A stretch of 64,000 nt of DNA from an uncultured Gammaproteobacteria bacterium. GTDB lineage: Bacteria > Pseudomonadota > Gammaproteobacteria > CAKMZV01. The stretch is taken from assembly GCA_929200535.1 (NCBI GenBank), contig CAKMZV010000003.1, forward strand, positions 49,237 to 113,236, read 5' to 3'. Made by a program: the position numbers and the translations under genes. Positions 32,515 to 42,714 of this stretch are shown in pieces (the first letter of the stretch is position 1; every line of letters begins with the position of its first letter). The notes below the pieces were generated by a model that was not told the origin of the DNA, did not search any database, and saw only the letters and a list, made by a program, of their open reading frames with translations.

Positions 32515-33759
32515 TTGAACAAAATAAAAAAAACACCCCAAGAGGTAATTAAATTCATCAAAATTGTACTCCATAGCTTATTACATATCATACGCTTATT
32601 TTCTTTCATAACACCAAGGAACCGAAATTTTTGGCTCTTAGGTAGCTTTGGCGGTTCGTTTAATGATAATGCCAAGTATTTGTTTATTTATATACATAAT
32701 AACCATCCAGAAATAAAAATTGCTTGGATTTCAAACAATAAAAAAACAGTTTCATTTCTTAGGGAGAAAAGTTTTTCCGCTTACTACAAATGGAGTATTC
32801 AAGGTATTTACTATAGCCTTGTAGCTGGTGTTTATATTTATAATGCCTATATTAATGACATTAATAGTTGGACTTATGGGCGTGCTGTTAAAGTAAATTT
32901 GTGGCACGGTTTTTTTGCTAAAAAAATAGAATTTGATATCAAAAAAGGCGTGCTTGCCCCAGTCTTTAATAATTCATTAAAAAGTCGACTCCTTTATCCC
33001 AAGGAGTATATAAAGCCAGACTTTGTTTTATCTGCTTCTGAGAAAATGTCAGAATTATTTTCATCAGCCTTTAGAATTAATTCCGCTCAATGCTTAAATT
33101 TTGGCTATACGCGCAACAATATCTTACAATTACCTAAAAATGATATAAAAACATTTATCAAAAACAATGAGCCGCCTAACACGCTTAATATATTAGAAAA
33201 ATTAACACATTATAAAAAAATTTATGTCTATATGCCTACATGGCGAGATAACCATGCAGATTTTATAGAAAACTCAGGAATATGTTTTGAAACACTTAAT
33301 GATTTAATGATTGAAAACAATCATTTCTTCATCTTCAAAGTACATAATAATACACACATAGAGATTGATTTAAGCCAGTATCCTAATATTTTTTTATTTG
33401 ATAACAAATCTGACATCTATCCATTACTACCTTTTACCGATGTCCTTATTACTGATTATTCTTCAATTTGCCTTGACTATAAAGTAATGAATAAGAACGT
33501 TATTTTTTATTGTTTTGATGAAGCTTCCTATTTAGAAGAAAGGGAAATGTACTTTGACTATCAAGATGTTCTTAAGGGCGAAACTGTTGCAAGAACTTTT
33601 AACGAACTATTACAGTGTATCCAAAAGGATGCAAGTTACCAACAACCAAAAACACCAAATACACTTATGCAACAACTCATCCCAACTGGAAAAAATTCAA
33701 GCAAAAATTCAAGCAAAAAATTAGTTGATTTTATAAAAAAACATGTGAAAATAAAATGA
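32515..33759 (+). CDS. CDP-glycerol glycerophosphotransferase (TagB/TagF) family protein, probable TTG start
   Basis: VNLWHGFFAKKIEFD, VYMPTWRDN, PLLPFTDVLITDYSSICLDY. Confidence 0.88.
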   Translation: MNKIKKTPQEVIKFIKIVLHSLLHIIRLFSFITPRNRNFWLLGSFGGSFNDNAKYLFIYIHNNHPEIKIAWISNNKKTVSFLREKSFSAYYKWSIQGIYYSLVAGVYIYNAYINDINSWTYGRAVKVNLWHGFFAKKIEFDIKKGVLAPVFNNSLKSRLLYPKEYIKPDFVLSASEKMSELFSSAFRINSAQCLNFGYTRNNILQLPKNDIKTFIKNNEPPNTLNILEKLTHYKKIYVYMPTWRDNHADFIENSGICFETLNDLMIENNHFFIFKVHNNTHIEIDLSQYPNIFLFDNKSDIYPLLPFTDVLITDYSSICLDYKVMNKNVIFYCFDEASYLEEREMYFDYQDVLKGETVARTFNELLQCIQKDASYQQPKTPNTLMQQLIPTGKNSSKNSSKKLVDFIKKHVKIK

Positions 33760-33899
33760 AAGTGTCGCCAGTAAATGCTGCCAACTTATGCCCTACTTTA
33801 GTGCGATTCAAAATAAGTTTATTAGTGGTCGCTTATAACATATAAGAGTATATTTCCCAATGCATTTATTCGTGATATAATTTCATCACAATTACTTTT

Positions 33900-33981
33900 A
33901 GTATTGCTTACAGTTTCAAATTATCTGGCTACAACCTTAAAAGGGAATAATTTACGACGATTAGCTAATCACCCACTTTAA
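33900..33981 (+). pseudogene. 3' remnant of the Fe-alcohol dehydrogenase (phosphonoacetaldehyde reductase-like) gene
   Basis: attgcttac..aaattatctggctacaaccttaaaa...aatttacgacgattagctaatcaccca (NLRRLANHP*) resembles 3' end of 27989-29104 (VNLQRLANHPINF). Confidence 0.72.
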
Positions 33982-34076
33982 TTTTTGAATGTGTAATAGT
34001 AGTATAGTTTCTGTAACATATTCTCCATTAGCAACACTAAGCATTTTCTTAGATTATTTCTATTTTTATATAATTA

Positions 34077-34931
34077 ATGGACGCAGATACCAAATCAAAT
34101 TATGTGGGTAAAACCTTGAGACAACATCAAATAGATTGTGTCTCAGTGCTAAAAGCAGCTCACGATTTTTTTCAAAATAACGATTATCCATACTTTATTG
34201 GTGCTGGAACTTTATTAGGAGCGGTTCGTCATGGAGGCTTCATTCCTTGGGACGACGATATCGATATTTTCATGCTAATTGATGATTTTAATCGCCTACT
34301 CCACTCTACTAAAATGAATAAAAATATAGCCTCTGACTACGACATAAAAATTTCCCAATCACCTATAGATCCCTTTTTCTTAGGCATTTCGAGTACAAAT
34401 CCTAATAGTAGTGGAGTAATTGATATATATCCACTTGAGCGTTATCGTAAAAAAATTCCATTATTGCGTACGATTTATCAAAAAACTATATCGGTTGCAG
34501 TTTTACTTAATTTCCACGGAATCTTACCTGACCTAATCAATCAATCGAAACCTTGGTTTATAAAGAATAATCAATACCAAGGCAGAGTACATAAAGCTGG
34601 AGACCCTTCGACAATAATTCGTTATCTTAAAGCTACTCGATTATTATGGAGAACTACCTTGCCTATTGTCATTTCCACATTTAGATTATTACGAAAACTA
34701 TCTGTATCAAAAGATGGTCCTTGGGTATCAAATCACTCTCAATCCCGTTTTACATTTTTATACATAAAATATGAAGATCTTGTTCCTGCTAAAATAATAA
34801 ATTTTGAAAAAATTAATGTCTATGCACCCAATAAACCCAAAAAATGGTTGGAATCTAATTATGGAAAAAATTATATGCAACCCCCTCCTCTCAAAAAGCA
34901 AATACCTCATCATTTTGATTTTCAAGAATGA
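34077..34931 (+). CDS. LicD-family protein (single domain)
   Basis: FIGAGTLLGAVRHGGFIPWDDDIDIFM. Confidence 0.92.
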   Translation: MDADTKSNYVGKTLRQHQIDCVSVLKAAHDFFQNNDYPYFIGAGTLLGAVRHGGFIPWDDDIDIFMLIDDFNRLLHSTKMNKNIASDYDIKISQSPIDPFFLGISSTNPNSSGVIDIYPLERYRKKIPLLRTIYQKTISVAVLLNFHGILPDLINQSKPWFIKNNQYQGRVHKAGDPSTIIRYLKATRLLWRTTLPIVISTFRLLRKLSVSKDGPWVSNHSQSRFTFLYIKYEDLVPAKIINFEKINVYAPNKPKKWLESNYGKNYMQPPPLKKQIPHHFDFQE

Positions 34932-35179
34932 CAGTTGCCAACAAAAACAAACACTAAAATACACTCATACAACAACTTGCCACAGCTGAAAAAATTAAAA
35001 AATTTAGTTGCATTTATAAAAAATAAAGACCGTTTGTAAGGGCTAGGTAATTCTCTGGCAGAAATTATAATTTTTGGATACCTTATGACTCTAGCAGACA
35101 AAACTGGAGAAGTGTCAATACTTTTGCGTACAAGGAGTCTGTTTAAATTGTTTCCCAAACAGGTCTTCAAATTGGTTAC

Positions 35180-35335
35180 ATGACAGAAGAAAAAATTATG
35201 AATGAAATATACGGTTTATATCAAGATAAGATGCTGATTGTAATTGCTTATAGAAGCAGTCCCACAACAATGTGTGATAAAATGTACAATTTTGAAAAAT
35301 TTGGAAAAAAGAAAGCTGATTATATCCCACAATAA
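35180..35335 (+). pseudogene. 3'-terminal remnant of the ABC flippase gene at 29442-31145
   Basis: TEEKIMNEIYGLYQDKMLIVIAYRSSPTTMCDKMYNFEKFGKKKADYIPQ* aligns with [46 protein letters not shown]. Confidence 0.9.
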
Positions 35336-35412
35336 CCATTAGTCAATGTTATAAAAATAATACGAAAAATCATCCATAAATCAAAAAAGCAGCGTTTTTT
35401 AAGACAACAAAT

Positions 35413-36198
35413 ATGCAAGACAAAAAAGTACCTATTTATCTCGTTTCCTTAACACAAGATATCCAAAGGCGAGAAGCACTAAAGCAAAGATTTCCCAAGA
35501 ATTATCCGCATTTTATTCATATAGAAGCTGTTGATGGTAGGCAATTAACCGCGAAGGAATATTATAATCAAACCTTAGACTACTTTATCAAATCAAACAG
35601 AACAATGTCACCTGCAGAACTCGGTTGCACCTTAAGCCATATTCGTGTTCTCGAGGGATTTATTAAAACCGACTCTCAATATGCTCTTATATTAGAAGAT
35701 GATATTGAGGGTAGTGATGATGATATACAAAAAATATTCAGTCTCACCCAAGCTTTGATGAGCAACTCACTTGTACTTTGCGGGGGACAATTGGATATAA
35801 AGGGGAAAAAATATCGATTTGGTAAAAAAACCAATATAAAAGAACTATATGAAGTTTATCCTTTGTCCTACCCGTATATCTACGGCACTTGTTGTTATGT
35901 GGTTACTAAAAAATCAGCAAATAAAATTTTAGAATACCATAAAAATAGCCTAACTATTGCTGATGGATGGAATGATTTTTTTAAAGATACCGATATAAAA
36001 ATTTACTACGCCAACCTGCTCTCGCACCCTTTAGATTTATCTAATAGCCATATTGAACAATATAGAGTTCAAGCTCAATCCCATAAAAAAACTCTATGGA
36101 AAAAATTTGTATCTCCAAATTTTCTTATTACTATGGCTAAATTAAAAATAATACCCATAATTGCTTCATTAATGGGTTATAAAAAAATAGAAGATTAA
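35413..36198 (+). CDS. Glycosyltransferase family 25 (paralogue of 31251-32024)
   Basis: VPIYLVSLTQDIQRREALKQRFP, ELGCTLSHIRVLEGF, ALILEDDIEG. Confidence 0.9.
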   Translation: MQDKKVPIYLVSLTQDIQRREALKQRFPKNYPHFIHIEAVDGRQLTAKEYYNQTLDYFIKSNRTMSPAELGCTLSHIRVLEGFIKTDSQYALILEDDIEGSDDDIQKIFSLTQALMSNSLVLCGGQLDIKGKKYRFGKKTNIKELYEVYPLSYPYIYGTCCYVVTKKSANKILEYHKNSLTIADGWNDFFKDTDIKIYYANLLSHPLDLSNSHIEQYRVQAQSHKKTLWKKFVSPNFLITMAKLKIIPIIASLMGYKKIED

Positions 36199-36508
36199 CC
36201 ACCGTTATACTAAAGAAGGGTGTACATATTATCTCGACAATGACTAGAGCACTAAGCAAATTTTAGGATACTTTTCTCCATAATATCTCTTGCTTTTCCT
36301 ATGACAAACAAAACTTACCTAACATTCCACCGACGATACCCTATTGGGTAAAATTAAACATTGGAGACATACAATTTACCTATACAAATTACCTATACAT
36401 ACAATTACCTATAATAATGGAAAGTTTTTTTGTGGACATCCAAAAGTGGGGAAACTTCTTGAATATGGTACATTCTTTGCTACAACCATAGTTGGGAGGG
36501 AGGACTAA

Positions 36509-37534
36509 ATGAAAACACAACCCGATATCAGCCTTATTGCCATTGCTTATAATTTGGAAGATTATATTGAAGAATGTCTAAATTCTCTTGTAAATCAAAC
36601 TCATAAATCCATAGAAATCATTGTTGTTGATGATGGTTCAACCGATTCAACTTTATCCAAAATTCAGACAATCGCACAAACAGATCGTCGCATCAAAGTA
36701 CTTTCACAAAAAAATCAAGGTTCTAATTCAGCGAGAGAAAATGGTTTTAAAATTGCCAAAGGAAACTATGTCCAATTTATCGATGGCGATGATTGGCTCG
36801 ATCTAAACACTTGCAAACATCTCTATAAAAAAGTGCAGGAGCAAGAGGAAAACGTTGATGTTATCCTCTTTCATTCTCAGAAAGTTTATCCCGATGGAAT
36901 GGAGATAGCGTGCACTGGGTTTACACAGAAAAAAACTTATTCTCACCCCTTCAAAGAATATTCTACTGGAGTATTCACTACATCTATAGGAACAAAATTT
37001 ATTCGACGAAAATTCCTAACTGAACATGCCTCTTGTTTCCTAAAAAATGTAACCTATGGAGAAGATTTAATTTATAGTGCCTTATTTTTTCTATATAACC
37101 CCAAAGTCGCTTTTGTCGATGAATTCCTTTATTACTACCGCCAAAGAAAGGATAGTTTACAATACAATATCCAAGGCTATAGTGAGGATTGCGAAAAAAT
37201 ATTCTCCGCTTTACAAGTAGGTTTTGACAACATAAAGCCTTGCCAAGAGTTACAAGATTATAGGCAATTTTTTACCCTGAAGCATCTTATTTATATTTAC
37301 GCTAGAGCTCTACAGTCTAACAATAAAAAAATAGCCGCTAAAATCGCCACAAAAATTCTTAAAAAAAAATTTACAGTACCCTCACACATCCCACAACCCT
37401 CACTTATTTATTGGTTGGGGTTTAAACTTTATAATATTTCTCCGAATCTCCTACTTTTTATGTACAAAATATATAGAGTTATTAAAGCTGTTTTGATTCC
37501 CTCAAAAACAATAAATAAGCAATACATAAAATAA
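36509..37534 (+). CDS. Glycosyltransferase family 2
   Basis: ISLIAIAYNLEDYIEECLNSLVNQTHKSIEIIVVDDGSTDST; QFIDGDDWL. Confidence 0.93.
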   Translation: MKTQPDISLIAIAYNLEDYIEECLNSLVNQTHKSIEIIVVDDGSTDSTLSKIQTIAQTDRRIKVLSQKNQGSNSARENGFKIAKGNYVQFIDGDDWLDLNTCKHLYKKVQEQEENVDVILFHSQKVYPDGMEIACTGFTQKKTYSHPFKEYSTGVFTTSIGTKFIRRKFLTEHASCFLKNVTYGEDLIYSALFFLYNPKVAFVDEFLYYYRQRKDSLQYNIQGYSEDCEKIFSALQVGFDNIKPCQELQDYRQFFTLKHLIYIYARALQSNNKKIAAKIATKILKKKFTVPSHIPQPSLIYWLGFKLYNISPNLLLFMYKIYRVIKAVLIPSKTINKQYIK

Positions 37535-37552
37535 ATTAGTTGCCTATTTCCC

Positions 37553-37975
37553 GTGATTTTCTCAATAACAATGCCGTTATATAACAAAGTTCAATCCGTA
37601 GTTCTTACCCTCCAGCCAATACTAGAACACTCTTTTCCACATTTTAAAGTTATTATTGGCAACAACAGTTCAGTCGATAATGCATCTAATAAAATTCAAA
37701 CCTTTTCAAAAAAAAATCCAAAGCTAAGTGACGTACGAAAAATTAGCTTTCAAGTTGCCAAAAAAAAATATGTTCAATTTGGCGATGATTATCTTTATAA
37801 ATATCACCAAAAAATAGAATCCCTCCCTATACTTAAAACAAAAAATTTTACAAATTTTTTGAATATTCAGATTCAACATAGTTCAATTTTTCAATTCATA
37901 TTCTACAAAACGTATGCAATTTTCCCCATAATTGCTACATTTTCTCTCCCCCCTAACAACAAATTGAAAAATTAG
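37553..37975 (+). pseudogene. Degenerate, internally deleted GT2 glycosyltransferase
   Basis: FSITMPLYNKVQSVVLTLQPIL... then FQVAKKKYVQF-GDDYLYKYHQKIES; the middle of the GT2 domain is missing. Confidence 0.75.
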
Positions 37976-37982
37976 CAACCCT

Positions 37983-39002
37983 ATGAATCAAGAAATTAAA
38001 AAATACACACAACCAAATATCAGCCTTATTGCCATTGCTTATAATTTAGAAGACTATATTGGAGAATGCCTAAATTCTCTTACAAATCAAACTCATAAAT
38101 CCATCGAAATAATTGTTGTTGATGATGGTTCAACCGACTCTACTTTATCCAAGATTCAAGCCATCGCACAAACAGATTGTCGCCTCAGAGTGCTTTCACA
38201 AAAAAATCAAGGTCCTAATTCAGCAAGAGAAAATGGACTTAAAATTGCCAAAGGAAAATATGTCCAATTTATTGATGGCGATGATTGGTTAGCTCTGGAT
38301 GCCTGCGAAAAGCTCTATCAAAAAGCAGAGGAAGGTAAGGCTGATGTTATCTTATTTCATGCTCAAAGAATATATCCTGACAAACAAATTAGCCCCCTCA
38401 TGGGGTTCCATAAAAAAACACGCTATCGACACCCTTTTAAAGAGTTTGCTATGAATACCTACGATCACCCTATTTATCTCAAGTTTATTCATCGAGTCTT
38501 TTTATTTGATAATAATATCTCTTTCCCAGCAAAAATCACTTATGGTGATGACACAACCTTTAGTGCATTATTTTACCTTCATAGCCCACATATAAATTTT
38601 TTGGATGAATTTATCTATTGCTATCGCCAAAGAACTAAAGGAAATAGTCATGATTTACAGGGATTTATAAATGATATGAATAAAGTTATAAACATCTTAA
38701 AATCTATAAAAGCTTCAAAATTCAATCAAGAAATAGAAGATTATGCTAATTACTTGATACTTAGCTATATGGCGACATTTTACTATAGAGCTCTATTGGC
38801 TAAAAGAGAAGATATAGCATCTCTTTTAGCGGATAGAATTTTAAAAGAAAAAATTTTTATCGCATCACATATTCAACACCCCTCACCTCTTCGTTGGTTA
38901 ATATATCAAATTTACAATCACTTTCCTCAATTTTTATTGACTATACATAAAATAAGAGCATTTATTCGAGGACTTTACAAAAGAGATAGGATGGAAGAAT
39001 AA
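37983..39002 (+). CDS. Glycosyltransferase family 2, close paralogue of 36509-37534
   Basis: ISLIAIAYNLEDYIGECLNSLTNQTHKSIEIIVVDDGSTDST; QFIDGDDWLALD. Confidence 0.93.
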   Translation: MNQEIKKYTQPNISLIAIAYNLEDYIGECLNSLTNQTHKSIEIIVVDDGSTDSTLSKIQAIAQTDCRLRVLSQKNQGPNSARENGLKIAKGKYVQFIDGDDWLALDACEKLYQKAEEGKADVILFHAQRIYPDKQISPLMGFHKKTRYRHPFKEFAMNTYDHPIYLKFIHRVFLFDNNISFPAKITYGDDTTFSALFYLHSPHINFLDEFIYCYRQRTKGNSHDLQGFINDMNKVINILKSIKASKFNQEIEDYANYLILSYMATFYYRALLAKREDIASLLADRILKEKIFIASHIQHPSPLRWLIYQIYNHFPQFLLTIHKIRAFIRGLYKRDRMEE

Positions 39003-39012
39003 TCGTATTTGA

Positions 39013-40167
39013 ATGCACATGAAAAAAATAAACCCACTTTTTATTATTGTCTTGTTATATATTGCTTTCTATGCTATTTGGAGAAATTTATTTTTCTTCT
39101 CAGAGTTTAGAGTAGAAGTTACCCTCTTTCGAAATTTAGGGATTATCTTATTAATATTAACAACGCTATTTTACACAATTAAAAGAGGTATAAATTACCA
39201 ACCTACCAACATCTTGCTATATGCTTTCGGTATATATAGCTTCACCCAATATATGGTACTATCTGCTGAACAAAGCCAAATTTATGTGGCAATATTTTCT
39301 ATATCTATTCCCTTAACCTACTTGGCAGCACAAATATTTTCATATAAACTTGATTTTTTATTTATAAAAAAAATATTGATTTTTTTATTTTTATTGATGT
39401 GTATTAGCTATTTTATAGTTAATATTTCCAACACTGCTGGTAGTTTTTTCATTCACTCTGGAGATCGAATGAGGCACACATTTGGATTTATAAGACCAAG
39501 TCAAAATGCTGAAATAATACTTGTTATGTTCTATGCTTTAGCTCTATTACACACTCACTCAATGATAAAAAAGATAAATTCTTTCTTTATTTTTGTTCTT
39601 ATTTTAATTATGTTGTATTTATCCGGTGCAAAGGCTGCTATGGTGAGCCTTATAGTATTTTTTGCATCTATAGCTATTTTCCCAAAAATTAAAACTCAAA
39701 AGGCATTTCTTGGTATTTGTTTTGTTTTTTTTGTACTGTTTTTTATAGTGGTTTATATTATATTAACTCAATTCACTTTTTCAGAATTAAACAGGATTTC
39801 CAGCACTAGGCTTATCATTTGGACTAATCACTTCAACTATTATTGTGAAGACCTTATGGATTTTATTTTTGGAAGTAGTAAAATATATGAAATAAGTCGT
39901 GTTTTTCATACAGATTCTTTCTATGTAGATTTGCTTCTCTCAAAAGGTATGTTAGGACTCACTATGATTTTAGTTTACATCTATCTTCTATTTAAGCAAG
40001 CTGTCTCCTACACATCTAAAGCAATAATCCTATCTGCCGCAATATATGGTCTTTTTGAAAGCACTATTTTCAATTTTGCTGCTCCTTTCGGCTTTATGCC
40101 TCTGTTATTTATATTGATAGAGAAACGTCTTTTGCTAAAAAATTCTAATAACAGTAAACTTTTATAA
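39013..40167 (+). CDS. Polytopic membrane protein, O-antigen polymerase/ligase-like
   Basis: About 10 hydrophobic segments; SGDRMRHTFGFIRPSQNAEI and LSGAKAAM typical of Wzy/ligase-like proteins; position among GTs. Confidence 0.72.
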   Translation: MHMKKINPLFIIVLLYIAFYAIWRNLFFFSEFRVEVTLFRNLGIILLILTTLFYTIKRGINYQPTNILLYAFGIYSFTQYMVLSAEQSQIYVAIFSISIPLTYLAAQIFSYKLDFLFIKKILIFLFLLMCISYFIVNISNTAGSFFIHSGDRMRHTFGFIRPSQNAEIILVMFYALALLHTHSMIKKINSFFIFVLILIMLYLSGAKAAMVSLIVFFASIAIFPKIKTQKAFLGICFVFFVLFFIVVYIILTQFTFSELNRISSTRLIIWTNHFNYYCEDLMDFIFGSSKIYEISRVFHTDSFYVDLLLSKGMLGLTMILVYIYLLFKQAVSYTSKAIILSAAIYGLFESTIFNFAAPFGFMPLLFILIEKRLLLKNSNNSKLL

Positions 40168-40193
40168 ACTTGATAATTCAATATCATGGAAAA

Positions 40194-41045
40194 ATGAAAA
40201 ATTTTATTTGCTTACAATCAATGGGAGATAACCTTATCTCTCTTTATCTTTTATCTCAAATAAATCATGAAGTAACTATTCTTGGCACCCAACAAACAAA
40301 AAAAATTTCCCAATTAATCAATACAAATTCTAAATTAAATGTAGTGGTGGTTTTCGAAAAAATACCCGCTTTTTATGATATACGCAAGCAAGGAATTATT
40401 TCAGCTCTTAAGGATATTTTAAAATTTAGAAGCTACCTAAAAAAACATAATATCAAACACTTAGTGTTTGAAAAAAAAGATATCAGAACAACATTGCTAA
40501 CATTCGGAATAGCCAGATACGATGCAAGCGATATAACCAAGCAAGTGTATATCAACAGAAAAAATTTGATCGAGAAATGCCTTTGCACAACGTTAAACCT
40601 AAAAGAAACTCTTTCCCCTAAACCTAATACTTTAAAAACCGTGTTAATTGCTCCATCTTCACAAGCAAAAAATAGAAATATACAAAAAATACACTTAGAT
40701 ATCATTCTAAAATTATTACAACATAAATATAAAATTTATTTACTTGATTATGATAAAAGTTATAAAAGCTATCTCCCTAAAGTGGATAAATATTATACCA
40801 ATTTAAAATTAGATGAGGTGAAAGCGCTTATTATTAACTGCGACTTATTAATAGGAACAGACTCATTCTTGGTTCATCTATCTTATTTTTACGAAAAACC
40901 TTTTTTTACTGTATTTAATTACGAATATTTTGACTTTCTACCACCTAAATCAGAAATTATCAACAATTACATTATTACTAATTGTGATGTGGACATGACC
41001 ACTAAATTTTTAGATAGATTCCAAGCGTTAAAAATATTACCATAA
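40194..41045 (+). CDS. GT9-like (heptosyltransferase-fold) protein
   Basis: FICLQSMGDNLISLYLL, LIGTDSFLVHLSYFYEKPFFTVF. Confidence 0.65.
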   Translation: MKNFICLQSMGDNLISLYLLSQINHEVTILGTQQTKKISQLINTNSKLNVVVVFEKIPAFYDIRKQGIISALKDILKFRSYLKKHNIKHLVFEKKDIRTTLLTFGIARYDASDITKQVYINRKNLIEKCLCTTLNLKETLSPKPNTLKTVLIAPSSQAKNRNIQKIHLDIILKLLQHKYKIYLLDYDKSYKSYLPKVDKYYTNLKLDEVKALIINCDLLIGTDSFLVHLSYFYEKPFFTVFNYEYFDFLPPKSEIINNYIITNCDVDMTTKFLDRFQALKILP

Positions 41046-41061
41046 ACTTATCATATTACTT

Positions 41062-41805
41062 ATGCTTAAAGTCAGCATCATCACAACCACATTTAATTCC
41101 CAAAATACAATTTTGGATACAATGAAATCCGTTAGCAAGCAAACATATCAAAATATTGAGCATGTAATTATTGACGGAAACTCTACCGATAATACACTAT
41201 CTATCATAAACCAAAATAAAATTAACAACGCTATCATTGTCTCTGAGCCAGACAACGGAATATATAGTGCTTTTAATAAAGGACTCCATAACGCTACTGG
41301 TGATATTGTGGGTTTTCTAAACTCAGATGATTTTTTTTCATACAATGAAGCCATTCAAGATGTTGTTTCTTGTCTATCTAACAATCGTTGCGATTCAATC
41401 TATGCCGACTTACAATATGTTCAAAAAAACACTATACGCAAGGTAGTTAGAAACTGGAAATCTGGAACCTATAATCGGAAAAAACTAAAATACGGTTGGA
41501 TGCCTCCTCACCCAACGTTCTATATGAAGAAGAAGAATTATACGCAGTTAGGTGGATTCGATGAAACATTAAAAGTTTCAGCTGACTACGATGCAATGTT
41601 GCGATATTTATGGTTAGAAAAAATTAGCTGTTGTTATCTACCAAAATGCGTTGTTACAATGAGATTGGGTGGACATAGTAATAAAAACATCAAAAATATT
41701 TTAATTAAAATGAATGACGATATAAAATCATTGAAAAAAAATAATATTCCTTGGCCTTTTGCTTTGATAATTAAAAATATTACCAAAATACCGCAATTTT
41801 TTTAA
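41062..41805 (+). CDS. Glycosyltransferase family 2
   Basis: KVSIITTTFNSQNTILDTMKSVSKQTYQNIEHVIIDGNSTDNT. Confidence 0.93.
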   Translation: MLKVSIITTTFNSQNTILDTMKSVSKQTYQNIEHVIIDGNSTDNTLSIINQNKINNAIIVSEPDNGIYSAFNKGLHNATGDIVGFLNSDDFFSYNEAIQDVVSCLSNNRCDSIYADLQYVQKNTIRKVVRNWKSGTYNRKKLKYGWMPPHPTFYMKKKNYTQLGGFDETLKVSADYDAMLRYLWLEKISCCYLPKCVVTMRLGGHSNKNIKNILIKMNDDIKSLKKNNIPWPFALIIKNITKIPQFF

Positions 41806-41839
41806 TCCTCCTTAACCCCTAAATACTCAAGCAATCAAT

Positions 41840-42586
41840 ATGTACTCTAGCTTAACAACAAAACATAAATCATTCTTAAAACGGTATTCGCATAATGCAA
41901 GATTCAGAATCGCCGTAGAGTTACTTAACCCTAACCCAGAAGATAAAATCTTAGATTACGGAACTGGAAATGGACATATGATAGAGAAAGTAATAGAGAA
42001 AAGCAACTGTCATATAGTTGGTTATGAGCCAGCTTCATATATGTTTGAAGAATTGAAGAAAAATAAACTTATTTCTCGCAATCGTAAGGTAGAATTATGT
42101 ACAGACATAAAAGATTACCCCCCCAAGTATTTTCATAAAATATGTTGTTTGGAAGTATTTGAACACCTTCCAAAAAGCAACCAATACAAAGAAATTAAAA
42201 GAATGTTAAATCTTCTCAATGATGGTGGTAAACTGTTAATATCCGTACCTATTGAATGCGGCTTTTCTTCGTTATGTAAAAATATTGCGAGAATTTTGAT
42301 ACAATCAGCACATGCAAACACCACATTTAAAAATATTGTATACTCCTTATTTAGAATACCAATTGATAGAGGTGAACATGCCTATATTCATAGTCACATA
42401 GGTTTTTATTATCCGGATTTAGAAAAAGTCTTATTTTCTTGTGGTTTAAAAAAATGCTATAAAACATTTTCACCAATACCCTTTTTTAGGGGAGGGCTAA
42501 ATTCTCAAGTATTCTTTATATTAGAAAAAGATACAAGTAATCAATCAACTGTAAAATATAATAATCCGTGCAATATTATCCCGTAA
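41840..42586 (+). CDS. SAM-dependent methyltransferase
   Basis: ILDYGTGNGHMIEKV, FEHLPKSNQYKEIKRML..GGKLLISVP. Confidence 0.88.
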   Translation: MYSSLTTKHKSFLKRYSHNARFRIAVELLNPNPEDKILDYGTGNGHMIEKVIEKSNCHIVGYEPASYMFEELKKNKLISRNRKVELCTDIKDYPPKYFHKICCLEVFEHLPKSNQYKEIKRMLNLLNDGGKLLISVPIECGFSSLCKNIARILIQSAHANTTFKNIVYSLFRIPIDRGEHAYIHSHIGFYYPDLEKVLFSCGLKKCYKTFSPIPFFRGGLNSQVFFILEKDTSNQSTVKYNNPCNIIP

Positions 42587-42714
42587 ATTCACATCTTAAG
42601 TGCAATACTCCACATCAAATCAATTAGTGTATCAAATACCTAATCAGTTTAAACACATACATAAGTTTCGATAAATCTATTTCCATCCTTGGGACAAACA
42701 GCACCTCTAAATAA

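Noticed and set aside
33690-33722. aaattcaagca repeat in the TagF-like gene
   Set aside because: Only two copies, in frame, near the C-terminus; too weak to claim a phase-variable tract.
36241-36508. Possible peptide remnant NGKFFCGHPKVGKLLEYGTFFATTIVG
   Set aside because: Looks like a degraded gene fragment, but I found no intact homologue in the window.
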